Of a DNA stretch of 64,000 bases, positions 8,721 through 17,106 are shown one piece after another; positions within the stretch are counted from its first letter, which is position 1; each line of letters starts with the position of its first letter. Position numbers and translations under genes: made by a program. Source of the stretch: Scandinavium vulneris_A (GTDB lineage: Bacteria > Pseudomonadota > Gammaproteobacteria > Enterobacterales > Enterobacteriaceae); contig JBKGRZ010000005.1 in the NCBI GenBank assembly GCA_046518185.1, positions 62,001-126,000 on the forward strand. Reading direction: 5' to 3'. The notes under the pieces are model-generated. The model did not search any database. It was not told the DNA's origin and saw only the letters and a program-made list of their open reading frames with translations.

Positions 8721-8731
8721 CAGAGATAGCT

Positions 8732-9247
8732 ATGGACTACTTCACGCTCTTTGGCCTGCCTGCCTCTTATCACCTCGATAGCCAGCAGCTCGCCACACGC
8801 TTTCAGGATTTACAGCGCCAGTTCCATCCGGACAAATTCGCCAGCCACTCCTCTGCAGACCAGCTTGCTGCGGTGCAACAATCCGCAACCATTAATCAGG
8901 CCTGGCAGACGCTGCGTAACCCGCTGACCCGCGCGGAATACCTGCTGTCGTTGCACGGTTTTGATTTGGCAAGCGAACAGCACACGGTGCGCGACACGGC
9001 ATTTTTGATGGAGCAACTGGAGCTTCGCGAAGAGCTGGATGAGATTGACCGTGCCAAAGATAGCGCCCGTCTGGACGCCTTCATGCGCCGCGTGAAAAGC
9101 ATGTTCGACACGCGCCATCAGCAGATGGTGGCGGAACTCGATAATAAAACGTGGGACAGCGCGGCGGACACCGTGCGTAAACTGCGTTTTCTCGATAAAC
9201 TGCGCAGCTCAGCAGAACAACTCGAAGAAAAGCTGCTCGATTTTTGA
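8732..9247 (+). CDS. hscB: HscB, J-type co-chaperone for Fe-S assembly
   Basis: Co-chaperone of 171 aa, the exact E. coli length. The N-terminal J domain contains the HPD motif (FHPDKFA) that stimulates HscA ATPase activity. The C-terminal helical domain binds IscU. I start at ATG 8732 (MDYFTLFGLP), the conserved N-terminus; an earlier in-frame GTG-type codon would run through the hairpin. It precedes hscA by 18 bp. Confidence 0.96.
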   Translation: MDYFTLFGLPASYHLDSQQLATRFQDLQRQFHPDKFASHSSADQLAAVQQSATINQAWQTLRNPLTRAEYLLSLHGFDLASEQHTVRDTAFLMEQLELREELDEIDRAKDSARLDAFMRRVKSMFDTRHQQMVAELDNKTWDSAADTVRKLRFLDKLRSSAEQLEEKLLDF

Positions 9248-9265
9248 TTTTGGAAGCTTATCAAT

Positions 9266-11116
9266 ATGGCCTTATTGCAAATCAGTGAGCCTGGTCTGAG
9301 TGCTGCGCCGCATCAGCGTCGTCTGGCGGCGGGTATTGACTTAGGCACCACCAATTCTCTGGTCGCTACCGTGCGTAGCGGCCAGGCCGAAACGCTGGCC
9401 GACCATCAAGGCCGTCACCTGCTGCCATCCGTGGTGCATTATCACGCGCAGGGGTATGACGTGGGCTATGACGCCCGTACTAACGCTGCCCTGGATCCGG
9501 TCAACACCATCAGCTCGGTAAAACGTCTGATGGGCCGCTCGCTTGCCGATGTGCAGGCGCGCTACCCGCATCTGCCTTATCAGCTGCAGGCAAGTGAAAA
9601 CGGCCTGCCGATGTTGGCGACCAACGCCGGCCTGCTGAACCCGATTCGCATCTCCGCCGATATCCTCAAAGCCCTGGCTGCCCGCGCGACCGAAGCGCTG
9701 GAAGGCCAGTTGGATGGCGTGGTGATCACCGTCCCGGCCTATTTTGATGATGCTCAGCGCCAGGGCACCAAAGACGCCGCGCGTCTGGCAGGCCTGCACG
9801 TGCTGCGTCTGCTCAACGAACCAACCGCGGCGGCCATCGCTTATGGTCTGGATTCCGGTCAGGAAGGGGTGATTGCGGTCTACGATCTCGGCGGCGGCAC
9901 CTTTGATATCTCAATTCTGCGCCTCAGCCGTGGGGTGTTCGAAGTGTTAGCCACCGGCGGGGATTCCGCGCTGGGCGGCGACGATTTCGACCACCTGCTG
10001 GCAGATTTCATCCGCGAACAGGCAGGCATCACCTCGCGCAGCGACAACCGCGTGCAGCGTGAACTGTTAGACGCCGCCATTGCCGCCAAAATTGCGCTCA
10101 GCGATGCCGACCGCGTTCGCGTTGACGTCGCGGGCTGGCAGGGGGAAGTCACCCGTGCCCAGTTCGACGAACTGATTTCCGCGCTGGTTAAACGTACGCT
10201 GCTGGCGTGTCGTCGTGCGCTGAAAGATGCGGGTGTAGAACTCGAAGAAGTGAAAGACGTGGTAATGGTCGGCGGTTCAACGCGTGTGCCATTAGTGCGT
10301 GAACGGGTGGGCGAATTCTTTGGCCGTACGCCGCTGACCTCCATCGACCCGGACAAAGTGGTTGCCATCGGTGCCGCTGTTCAGGCGGATATTCTGGTCG
10401 GCAACAAGCCGGACAGCGAAATGTTGCTGCTGGACGTAATCCCGCTGTCGCTCGGTCTTGAGACCATGGGCGGCCTGGTGGAGAAAGTCATTCCACGCAA
10501 CACCACCATTCCGGTGGCGCGTGCGCAGGAGTTCACCACCTTTAAAGACGGCCAGACCGCGATGTCCATCCATGTGATGCAGGGTGAGCGCGAGCTGGTG
10601 CAGGACTGCCGTTCTCTGGCGCGCTTTGCGCTGCGGGGGATCCCGGCGATGCCTGCGGGCGGGGCGCATATTCGCGTTACCTTCCAGGTGGATGCCGATG
10701 GCCTGCTGAGCGTTACGGCGATGGAAAAATCCACCGGCGTAGAAGCCTCGATTCAGGTGAAACCGTCCTACGGTCTGAGCGATACCGAAATCGCCTCAAT
10801 GATTAAGGACTCGATGAGTTTCGCTGAACACGATGTGCAGGCGCGTATGCTCGCCGAACAGAAAGTTGAAGCCGCGCGCGTGCTGGAAAGCCTGAACGGG
10901 GCACTGGCCGCGGATGCCGCACTGCTGAGCGCCGAAGAACGCAAAGCGATTGACGACGGTATCTCTGCGTTGCAGATTGCCGCCGCAGGCGATAATGCCG
11001 ACGACATTAAAGAAGCCATTAAAAATATCGACACACAAACCCAGGAATTTGCCGCACGCCGCATGGACCAGTCGGTCCGTAAAGCGCTGAAAGGCCAGTC
11101 CGTGGACGAGGTTTAA
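9266..11116 (+). CDS. hscA: HscA, Hsp70-class chaperone for Fe-S assembly
   Basis: Specialised Hsp70 of 616 aa, matching E. coli HscA. The ATPase domain shows GIDLGTTNSLV, VYDLGGGTFDIS and VGGSTRVPLV. The substrate-binding domain starts after about residue 385 and ends in a helical lid. With HscB it binds the LPPVK motif of IscU and drives cluster release to acceptor proteins. fdx follows one base after its stop codon. Confidence 0.97.
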   Translation: MALLQISEPGLSAAPHQRRLAAGIDLGTTNSLVATVRSGQAETLADHQGRHLLPSVVHYHAQGYDVGYDARTNAALDPVNTISSVKRLMGRSLADVQARYPHLPYQLQASENGLPMLATNAGLLNPIRISADILKALAARATEALEGQLDGVVITVPAYFDDAQRQGTKDAARLAGLHVLRLLNEPTAAAIAYGLDSGQEGVIAVYDLGGGTFDISILRLSRGVFEVLATGGDSALGGDDFDHLLADFIREQAGITSRSDNRVQRELLDAAIAAKIALSDADRVRVDVAGWQGEVTRAQFDELISALVKRTLLACRRALKDAGVELEEVKDVVMVGGSTRVPLVRERVGEFFGRTPLTSIDPDKVVAIGAAVQADILVGNKPDSEMLLLDVIPLSLGLETMGGLVEKVIPRNTTIPVARAQEFTTFKDGQTAMSIHVMQGERELVQDCRSLARFALRGIPAMPAGGAHIRVTFQVDADGLLSVTAMEKSTGVEASIQVKPSYGLSDTEIASMIKDSMSFAEHDVQARMLAEQKVEAARVLESLNGALAADAALLSAEERKAIDDGISALQIAAAGDNADDIKEAIKNIDTQTQEFAARRMDQSVRKALKGQSVDEV

Positions 11117-11117
11117 T

Positions 11118-11453
11118 ATGCCAAAGATTGTTTTTCTGCCACATCAGGACCTGTGTCCGGATGGCGCAGTTTTAGAAGCGAAGAGCGGTGAAACCATTCT
11201 TGACGTTGCCCTGCGTAACGGCATCGAGATTGAACACGCCTGTGAGAAATCCTGCGCCTGTACCACCTGCCACTGCGTGGTTCGTGAAGGTTTCGACTCC
11301 CTGCAAGAAAGCACGGAAGACGAAGACGACATGCTGGACAAAGCCTGGGGTCTGGAGCCGGAAAGCCGTTTAAGCTGCCAGGCGCGTGTGGCTGACGAGG
11401 ACCTCGTCGTCGAGATGCCACGCTACACCATCAACCACGCACGCGAGCACTGA
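11118..11453 (+). CDS. fdx: Fdx, [2Fe-2S] adrenodoxin-type ferredoxin
   Basis: Ferredoxin of 111 aa that supplies electrons for cluster assembly on IscU. Ligand cysteines are seen in CEKSCACTTCHC and in the C-terminal LSCQAR, the adrenodoxin-like C-x5-C-x2-C plus C layout. The acidic stretch ESTEDEDDMLD is the partner-binding helix. It is tightly packed between hscA and iscX. Confidence 0.97.
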   Translation: MPKIVFLPHQDLCPDGAVLEAKSGETILDVALRNGIEIEHACEKSCACTTCHCVVREGFDSLQESTEDEDDMLDKAWGLEPESRLSCQARVADEDLVVEMPRYTINHAREH

Positions 11454-11454
11454 T

Positions 11455-11655
11455 ATGGCGCTGAAATGGACCGACAGCCGTGAAATCGGCGAAGCCTTGT
11501 ACGACGCGTACCCGGACACCGATCCGAAGACCGTCCGCTTCACAGATATGCACCAGTGGATTTGCGCTCTGGAAGATTTTGAGGATGATCCCAACGCATC
11601 CAATGAAAAAATTCTCGAGGCGATTCTGTTAGTCTGGTTAGACGAAGCAGAATAA
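11455..11655 (+). CDS. iscX: IscX (YfhJ), IscS-binding Fe-S assembly modulator
   Basis: Small acidic protein of 66 aa, the same length as E. coli IscX (MALKWTDSREIGEALYDAYP). It binds IscS at the same site as CyaY and tunes cluster synthesis according to iron level. The ATG at 11455 follows the fdx stop codon by one base, so the genes are co-translated. It is the last dedicated isc gene before pepB. Confidence 0.95.
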   Translation: MALKWTDSREIGEALYDAYPDTDPKTVRFTDMHQWICALEDFEDDPNASNEKILEAILLVWLDEAE

Positions 11656-11675
11656 TTTTCGCTAAATGATCATCA

Positions 11676-11700
11676 GGGCTGCCTCTTGGCGGCCCGTTTG
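11676..11700 (+). terminator. Hairpin between iscX and pepB
   Basis: GGGCTGCC at 11676-11683 pairs with GGCGGCCC at 11688-11695 around a TCTT loop, followed by GTTTG. The T tract is weak, so partial termination or a processing site is as likely as full termination. Confidence 0.45.
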
Positions 11701-11719
11701 CTCAATAAGGATAAGACCT

Positions 11720-13006
11720 ATGACCGAAGCGATGAAGATTACGCTGTCGACCCAGCCTGCCGATGCGCGTTGGGGCGAGAAAGCCACGTATAGCATTAAC
11801 ACCGACGGCATTACCCTGCACCTGAACGGCAAAGACGATCTGGGCCTGATCCAGCGTGCAGCGCGCAAAATCGACGGCATGGGCATCAAACATGTCGCGC
11901 TGGCGGGCGAAGGCTGGGATACCGATCGCAGCTGGTCCTTCTGGGCCGGTTACAAAGGGCCGAAAGGCAGCCGTAACGTGGAATGGGCGGCGCTGGACGA
12001 CGCGCAGAAAAGCGAGCTGGAAAACCGTCTGGCGATCGTCGACTGGGTTCGCGACACCATCAACGCCTCCGCCGAAGAGTTAGGCCCGGAACAGCTCGCC
12101 GCTCGCGCGGTAGACCTGCTGTGCCGCTTTGGCTGTGACAACGTTCGCTACCGCATCACCAAGGGCGAAGATCTGCGCGAGCAGGGCTACATGGGGATCC
12201 ACACCGTAGGCCGTGGTTCTGAACGTCCGCCGGTGCTGCTGGCGCTGGACTACAACCCGACCGGGGACGATAACGCACCGGTGTACGCGTGCCTGGTCGG
12301 CAAAGGCATCACCTTTGATTCCGGCGGCTACAGCATCAAGCAGAGTGCATTCATGGATTCCATGAAGTCCGACATGGGCGGCGCGGCGCTGGTCACCGGG
12401 GCACTGGCGTTTGCCATCACCCGTGGCCTGAACAAGCGCGTGAAGCTGTACCTGTGCTGTGCAGACAACATGGTCAGCGGCAACGCCTTCAAACTGGGCG
12501 ACATCATCCGCTACCGCAACGGCAAAAACGTTGAAGTGATGAACACCGACGCCGAAGGCCGTCTGGTTCTGGCCGATGGCCTGATTGACGCCTGTGCGCA
12601 GAAACCGGAACTGATCATTGATGCCGCCACCCTGACCGGTGCGGCGAAAACCGCGCTGGGTAACGACTATCATGCGCTGTTCAGCTTCGACGACAAACTG
12701 GCTGCGCGCCTGATGGCCAGCGCGGCGGCGGAAAACGAGCCGTTCTGGCGTCTGCCGCTGGCGGAGTTCCACCGCAATCAGCTGCCGTCTAACTTTGCTG
12801 AACTGAACAACACCGCCAGCGCCGCTTATCCGGCAGGCGCCAGCACGGCGGCAGGCTTCCTGTCTCACTTTGTGGAAAACTACCATGAAGGCTGGCTGCA
12901 TATTGACTGCTCCGCGACCTACCGTAAATCGGCGGTAGAGCAGTGGGCCGCAGGGGCAACCGGTCTTGGCGTGCGCACTATTGCGAATCTGTTGACCGCT
13001 GAGTAA
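11720..13006 (+). CDS. pepB: PepB, peptidase B (M17 aminopeptidase)
   Basis: Broad-specificity aminopeptidase of 428 aa (E. coli 427) that acts on small cytoplasmic peptides. The M17 metal and catalytic motifs are intact: VGKGITFDSGGYSIK, SDMGGAA and NTDAEGRLVLADG. The start MTEAMKITLSTQPADARWG is conserved with E. coli; longer in-frame starts upstream lack a ribosome site. It is 64 bp downstream of iscX and probably read partly from the isc promoter. A second M17 enzyme is encoded at 61596-63041. Confidence 0.96.
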   Translation: MTEAMKITLSTQPADARWGEKATYSINTDGITLHLNGKDDLGLIQRAARKIDGMGIKHVALAGEGWDTDRSWSFWAGYKGPKGSRNVEWAALDDAQKSELENRLAIVDWVRDTINASAEELGPEQLAARAVDLLCRFGCDNVRYRITKGEDLREQGYMGIHTVGRGSERPPVLLALDYNPTGDDNAPVYACLVGKGITFDSGGYSIKQSAFMDSMKSDMGGAALVTGALAFAITRGLNKRVKLYLCCADNMVSGNAFKLGDIIRYRNGKNVEVMNTDAEGRLVLADGLIDACAQKPELIIDAATLTGAAKTALGNDYHALFSFDDKLAARLMASAAAENEPFWRLPLAEFHRNQLPSNFAELNNTASAAYPAGASTAAGFLSHFVENYHEGWLHIDCSATYRKSAVEQWAAGATGLGVRTIANLLTAE

Positions 13007-13010
13007 TCGT

Positions 13011-13080
13011 CTTGCCGGGCGGCGCGGCGCTTGCATGGGCCTACGGATTTGTAGGCCGGGTAAGCGCCGCGCCACCCGAT
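13011..13080. repeat. BIME: two inverted REP elements
   Basis: Two REP units face each other (13013-13044 and 13051-13078), joined by a short linker. GGGCCTAC and GTAGGCC form the inner arms; GGCGCGGCGCTT and AAGCGCCGCGCC form the outer arms. The element fills most of the pepB-sseB gap. Confidence 0.85.
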
Positions 13081-13102
13081 ATTTTTGTGAAGTAGCGAGC
13101 TT

Positions 13103-13879
13103 ATGTCCGAAACCAAAAACGAATTAGAAACTTTACTGGAACAGGCGGCGACCGAGCCCGCTCACCGTCCGGCTTTCTTCCGCGCACTGCTTGAGTCCAC
13201 GGTCTGGGTGCCAGGCACGGCGGCGGAAGGCGAGCAGGTGGTGGAAGACAGTGCCCTGGATTTACAGCACTGGGAAAAAGACGACGGCACCTCGGTTGTC
13301 CCGTTCTTCACCTCGCTTGCGGCATTACAGCAGGCGGTTGAAGACGAGCAGGCTTTTGTGGTGATGCCGGTGCGTACGCTGTTTGAAATGACCCTCGGCG
13401 AGACGCTGTTCCTCAATGCCAAACTGCCGACCGGGAAAGAGTTCACCCCGCGTGAAATTAGCCATCTGATTGGCGAAGAAGGCAACCCGCTGAGTAGCCA
13501 GACGGTGCTGGAAGGCGGCGCATCGCTGCTGCTGTCCGAAGTGACCGAGCCGCCGGCGCAGATGGTGGATTCCCTGACCACGCTGTTCAAATCGCTCAAG
13601 ACCGTCAAACGTGCGTTTCTGTGCTCGATTAAAGAACATGCCGACGAGCAGCCGAACCTGCTGATTGGTATTGAAGCGGAAGGCGATATCGAGGAGGTTA
13701 TCCAGGCTGCGGGCAGTGTGGCAACGGATACGCTACCGGGCGATGAGCCGATTGATATTTGTCAGGTGGTCGAAGGCGAGAAGGGCATCAGCCACTTCAT
13801 GCTGGCGCACATCACGCCGTTCTACGAAAAGCGCTGGGGCAGCTTCCTGCGCGACTTTAAGCAGAATCGGATTATCTGA
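13103..13879 (+). CDS. sseB: SseB, serine-sensitivity enhancing protein
   Basis: Cytoplasmic protein of 258 aa, the same length as E. coli SseB, with the conserved start MSETKNELETLLE and the end GSFLRDFKQNRII. The family has an SseB N-terminal domain and a C-terminal domain. Overproduction raises serine sensitivity in E. coli, but the molecular role is unknown. It converges on the RpiR-type regulator gene. Confidence 0.93.
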   Translation: MSETKNELETLLEQAATEPAHRPAFFRALLESTVWVPGTAAEGEQVVEDSALDLQHWEKDDGTSVVPFFTSLAALQQAVEDEQAFVVMPVRTLFEMTLGETLFLNAKLPTGKEFTPREISHLIGEEGNPLSSQTVLEGGASLLLSEVTEPPAQMVDSLTTLFKSLKTVKRAFLCSIKEHADEQPNLLIGIEAEGDIEEVIQAAGSVATDTLPGDEPIDICQVVEGEKGISHFMLAHITPFYEKRWGSFLRDFKQNRII

Positions 13880-13885
13880 TTCACG

Positions 13886-13905
13886 CGGGGTGAGCCCTCA
13901 CCCCG
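13886..13905. terminator. Hairpin between convergent sseB and rpiR-type gene
   Basis: CGGGGTGAG at 13886-13894 pairs with CTCACCCCG at 13897-13905. The stem overlaps the stop codon of the minus-strand regulator. Likely a shared transcript end for both genes. Confidence 0.55.
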
Positions 13906-14668
13906 TTGCTTCCAGCAATAACAAATCCATCAGTAACACCAGATTCGACTCAAACGACGTCACGCCTGCGGCTTCGGCAGCGTAATGCACCGCCTCGTCA
14001 TACAGGGCAAAATGCAGGTCAGCCATGCTCGCCAGGGAATTGGCCGACGCACGGGTAAAAGCCACCACCGTCATGCCGATGTTTTGGGCGATCTTCGCTT
14101 TATCCAACACCTGTTCCGTTTCACCGCTGCGTGAAACCGCAATAAAAACCTGATAACGCGCGGCATTGCTCAGGAAGATATTCCGGCTATCGCCTGGCCC
14201 TGAAATAAATGCCGTCTTACCTAACACCTGTAATTTCTTGGTCAGGTACTCGGCGAACAGATATGAGAATCCGGCCCCGTAAAGAAAAAAGCTCTCTTTC
14301 TGGCGCAACAGGGCGGAAAACTGCTGGCGTTTCTCTTCCGTCACCCACTGAAAAGTCTGCTGATAATTGGCGATAAATTGATTAAACAGGGCGGGTAGCT
14401 GCGGCAAACTCTCGGCCTGGGGCGCAATGTGCGGCGTGTCTGAGAGCAACTGCTTACAGTGCCAGATAAACTCGCTAAAGCCGCTGAACCCCAGTTTCTG
14501 ACACAGACGCATAATGGTCGCGGTGGAGACAAACGTCGCCTGTGCCAGCTCGCGCACCGTGATGTTGCCCACCAGTAGCGGGTGCTCGGTGAGATGAGCC
14601 AACACGCGGTATTCCGCGCGGGTCATGGATGCCCCGCGCGTTAACAGCGTTGCCAGACGGTTATCCAT
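13898..14668 (-). CDS. RpiR/MurR-family regulator, likely for alpha-glucoside genes
   Basis: Regulator of 256 aa with an N-terminal RpiR-type helix-turn-helix (TVRELAQATFVSTATIMRLC, about residues 37-56) and a C-terminal SIS sugar-phosphate-binding domain (SRSGETEQV, about residues 160-168). RpiR proteins such as B. subtilis GlvR control glv/malA alpha-glucoside operons. The only sugar-phosphate module nearby is the EIICB/GH4 pair on the same strand, beyond sseA, so I infer it senses a phospho-alpha-glucoside. Its ATG overlaps the sseA stop codon (TAATG), so the two genes are translationally coupled. Confidence 0.8.
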   Translation of the reverse strand: MDNRLATLLTRGASMTRAEYRVLAHLTEHPLLVGNITVRELAQATFVSTATIMRLCQKLGFSGFSEFIWHCKQLLSDTPHIAPQAESLPQLPALFNQFIANYQQTFQWVTEEKRQQFSALLRQKESFFLYGAGFSYLFAEYLTKKLQVLGKTAFISGPGDSRNIFLSNAARYQVFIAVSRSGETEQVLDKAKIAQNIGMTVVAFTRASANSLASMADLHFALYDEAVHYAAEAAGVTSFESNLVLLMDLLLLEATG

Positions 14669-15513
14669 TATTGGGCGGGTTCAACCGGCAGGTCGTCCCG
14701 GGCACCCCATTCGCTCCAGGCTCCGTCATACAGCGTCACGTCGCTGACGCCCAGGGTGGCAAGGGCCAGAATCACCACGCACGCCGTCACGCCGGAACCG
14801 CAGCTGGCGATAATCGGCTGGTGTAAATCCACGCCCTGATGTTCGAAAATAGCGCGCAGCTCGTCGGTTGTCTTCAGCTCACCTTCAAAGACTAAATCGC
14901 CCCATGGCACGTTGTACGCGCCAGGAATATGACCGCGTTTCAGACCCGGGCGCGGTTCGTCAGCCTTGGCGTTAAAACGGGGCGCCGGTCGGGCATCAAC
15001 AATTTGCGCGGTCTTTTCATGACTGACCAGCAGCACGTCGGTCAGACGTTTTACCGCGCTGGCATCAAATGTGGCCTCAAATTCACCTTCCGGGAGCGAG
15101 ACATCACCCTGCTGCAACGGCAATTCATCACGCTGCCAGACCGCGAGACCGCCCGCCAGAATCGAGACGTTCTCTACGCCGAATTTTTTCAGCATCCACC
15201 AGGCGCGCGGGGCAGAAAAGAGATTGCCTTCATCATAGACAACCAGATGTTTATCATGGCTCACGCCAAGCTCACGCATCGCCACGGCAAATGCTTCCGG
15301 ACGCGGCAGCATGTGCGGCAGGGGAGAGGTATGATCGGAGAGGGCTTCAATATCGAAAAATACCGCCCCCGGCAGGTGCCCGGCGCGGTATTCAGCGGCA
15401 ACATCACGATGCTCCTGACCCGGCGGGGCCATACGTGCATCGAGGACCAGGACGTTCGGATCGTCGCTATGTTCAATCAGCCAGTCGGCTGCGACAAAAT
15501 ATGAGGTGGACAT
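14668..15513 (-). CDS. sseA: SseA, 3-mercaptopyruvate sulfurtransferase
   Basis: Rhodanese-fold enzyme of 281 aa, the E. coli length. It moves sulfur from 3-mercaptopyruvate to thiols or cyanide. Two rhodanese domains are visible. The active cysteine C238 lies in SCGSGVTAC, where the CGSGVT loop distinguishes mercaptopyruvate enzymes from thiosulfate rhodaneses. I start at the ATG at 15513, which has GGAGG six bases upstream (plus 15519-15523); the in-frame ATG at 15525 lies upstream of that site. In E. coli sseA borders yfhM directly; here two sugar genes lie between. Confidence 0.95.
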   Translation of the reverse strand: MSTSYFVAADWLIEHSDDPNVLVLDARMAPPGQEHRDVAAEYRAGHLPGAVFFDIEALSDHTSPLPHMLPRPEAFAVAMRELGVSHDKHLVVYDEGNLFSAPRAWWMLKKFGVENVSILAGGLAVWQRDELPLQQGDVSLPEGEFEATFDASAVKRLTDVLLVSHEKTAQIVDARPAPRFNAKADEPRPGLKRGHIPGAYNVPWGDLVFEGELKTTDELRAIFEHQGVDLHQPIIASCGSGVTACVVILALATLGVSDVTLYDGAWSEWGARDDLPVEPAQ

Positions 15514-15533
15514 GTTTGCCTCCATCTTTACCC

Positions 15534-15652
15534 GTCATACTTCAACTTGCATGAGCGTTGGCTACGCCTGCTCACCCCAGTCACTTACCTGAGTAAGCTC
15601 CTGGGGATTCTCAGACTTGCCGCCTTCCTGCAACTCGAATTATTTAGGGTAT
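15534..15652. repeat. ERIC (IRU) element in the sseA leader
   Basis: About 120 bp matching the enterobacterial repetitive intergenic consensus. The core carries CTCACCCCAGTCACTTAC and GTAAGCTCCTGGGGATTC, the two classical ERIC primer regions. The ends GTCATACTTCAA and CTCGAATTATTTAGGGTA form the outer imperfect inverted repeat. It lies about 10 bp upstream of the sseA ribosome site. Confidence 0.92.
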
Positions 15653-15669
15653 TTATCCAGAAAAGCGGA

Positions 15670-15697
15670 TTGTCGGTGTTTTTTCTGACACCGACAA
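15670..15697 (-). terminator. Hairpin downstream of the GH4 gene
   Basis: Perfect 10-bp inverted repeat, TTGTCGGTGT at 15670-15679 and ACACCGACAA at 15688-15697, 31 bp after the GH4 stop codon. On the minus strand a short T run (TCCGCTTTT) follows. Terminator-like, ahead of the ERIC and sseA. Confidence 0.6.
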
Positions 15698-15727
15698 GCA
15701 AACCCCGTTCAACTCGCGAGCAACGCC

Positions 15728-17095
15728 CTATTTTTTTATCACTTCCCCATCCTGCCAGGCTTTTTGCAATGCGGGCCAGTAATCACGGTTAGCTTCAATC
15801 ATCTCGTCGAGGATAGCCTTAGCGTGTTCCATGGTCGGCACGGTACGGTTCAGCGTAAAGGCCTGTAGGGCCTTTTCATAGTTCCCCTCAATGGTGGCCT
15901 CCACCAGCAGTTGCTCGGAGGCGAGCTGCTGTTGCAGCAGCGTCTGATGGAACAGCGGCACCTGGCCGACCCGCACCGGTTCTGGCCCTTCCGACGTGAT
16001 ATAGGCTGGCACTTCCACCACCGCATCGTAAGGCAGGTTGACGATCGCCCCGCGGTTTTCAACCATCACCAGATGGCGTTGTCGCAGGTTGAAGGCCAGC
16101 GAGCGGGCCACATCGACAATAAACTCGCCGTGCACGCCAACGTGGAAAGCGTCAGACAAAATGCCGGTGCGCTTATACTCTTCTGCGGCGGCGAACAGCT
16201 TTTTCTCCCGACCGTTCATCACTTCGTTGGCGCGGGTATAGTCCGGGTTCTGGTGCGCAACAATTTGGTTAGGCATCAGGTAGTACTGCAGATACGGGTT
16301 CGGCAGATACTCCGGGAAGTTATCCATAATCGGCTTGATATTGCGCCAGGTTTTCACCCATGACGGATCGGAGTGCTGCGGATCGGTTTTGGCCGCATCT
16401 TCGGTCAGTAAACCGTATTTCGCGATATGGCGACGCAGCTCTGGCAGTTTATCTTCACCGTCGACGAGGACACGGGTAAACCAGCCAAAGTGATTCAGCC
16501 CGAAATAGTCCACTTCCAGTTTGTGACGATCGACCCCGAGGATGGCGCCCATATTGCGCATCGCGGCGACCGGCATATCGCAAATGTTCAGCACCCGTGC
16601 GTTAGGGCGCAGGCGACGTACGCCTTCGGCGACGATCGCGGCCGGGTTGGAGTAGTTAACGATCCACGCTTTCGCGTGAGCATAGCTGTCCACCAGATCG
16701 ATGAGCTCAACCATCGGCAGGATCGTGCGCAGTCCGTATGCCAGCCCGCCTGGGCCGCAGGTCTCTTGCCCGACCACGCCATGCCGCAGGGGGATCTTCT
16801 CGTCCTGCTCGCGCATTTTGTACTGACCCACGCGCATTTGGGCGAACACAAAATGCGCTCCGCTAAAGGCCACTTCCGGATCGCTGGTGACGGTGAACTT
16901 GATGTCCTGGCTGTGATCGCGGATGACCTTCTCGACCACCGGGGCGATGGTGTCCTGCCGGGGGGCATCAATGTCGTACAGGCGAATTTCCGCGAGGGGG
17001 AAATCCTGCAAACGCACCATCAGGCTTTTGACAATCCCGGGGGTGTAAGTGCTGCCGCCACCGGCAATCGAGAGAATAAAGGGGGGTTTAAACAT
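15728..17095 (-). CDS. aglB: GH4 6-phospho-alpha-glucosidase (AglB/GlvA type)
   Basis: NAD- and metal-dependent glycoside hydrolase family 4 enzyme of 455 aa. Residues 12-20 (GGGSTYTPG) bind NAD. C172-D-M-P is the signature that marks phospho-alpha-glucosidases (CNVP in phospho-beta, CHSV in alpha-galactosidases). H202 in GLNHFGWF is the second metal ligand. It hydrolyses 6-phospho-alpha-glucosides such as maltose-6-phosphate or phosphorylated sucrose isomers to glucose-6-phosphate. It starts 11 bp after the EIICB stop codon, in one operon. The symbol follows the Klebsiella aglAB system; glvA/malH are alternatives. Confidence 0.87.
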   Translation of the reverse strand: MFKPPFILSIAGGGSTYTPGIVKSLMVRLQDFPLAEIRLYDIDAPRQDTIAPVVEKVIRDHSQDIKFTVTSDPEVAFSGAHFVFAQMRVGQYKMREQDEKIPLRHGVVGQETCGPGGLAYGLRTILPMVELIDLVDSYAHAKAWIVNYSNPAAIVAEGVRRLRPNARVLNICDMPVAAMRNMGAILGVDRHKLEVDYFGLNHFGWFTRVLVDGEDKLPELRRHIAKYGLLTEDAAKTDPQHSDPSWVKTWRNIKPIMDNFPEYLPNPYLQYYLMPNQIVAHQNPDYTRANEVMNGREKKLFAAAEEYKRTGILSDAFHVGVHGEFIVDVARSLAFNLRQRHLVMVENRGAIVNLPYDAVVEVPAYITSEGPEPVRVGQVPLFHQTLLQQQLASEQLLVEATIEGNYEKALQAFTLNRTVPTMEHAKAILDEMIEANRDYWPALQKAWQDGEVIKK

Positions 17096-17106
17096 TTTTA
17101 GCTCCT

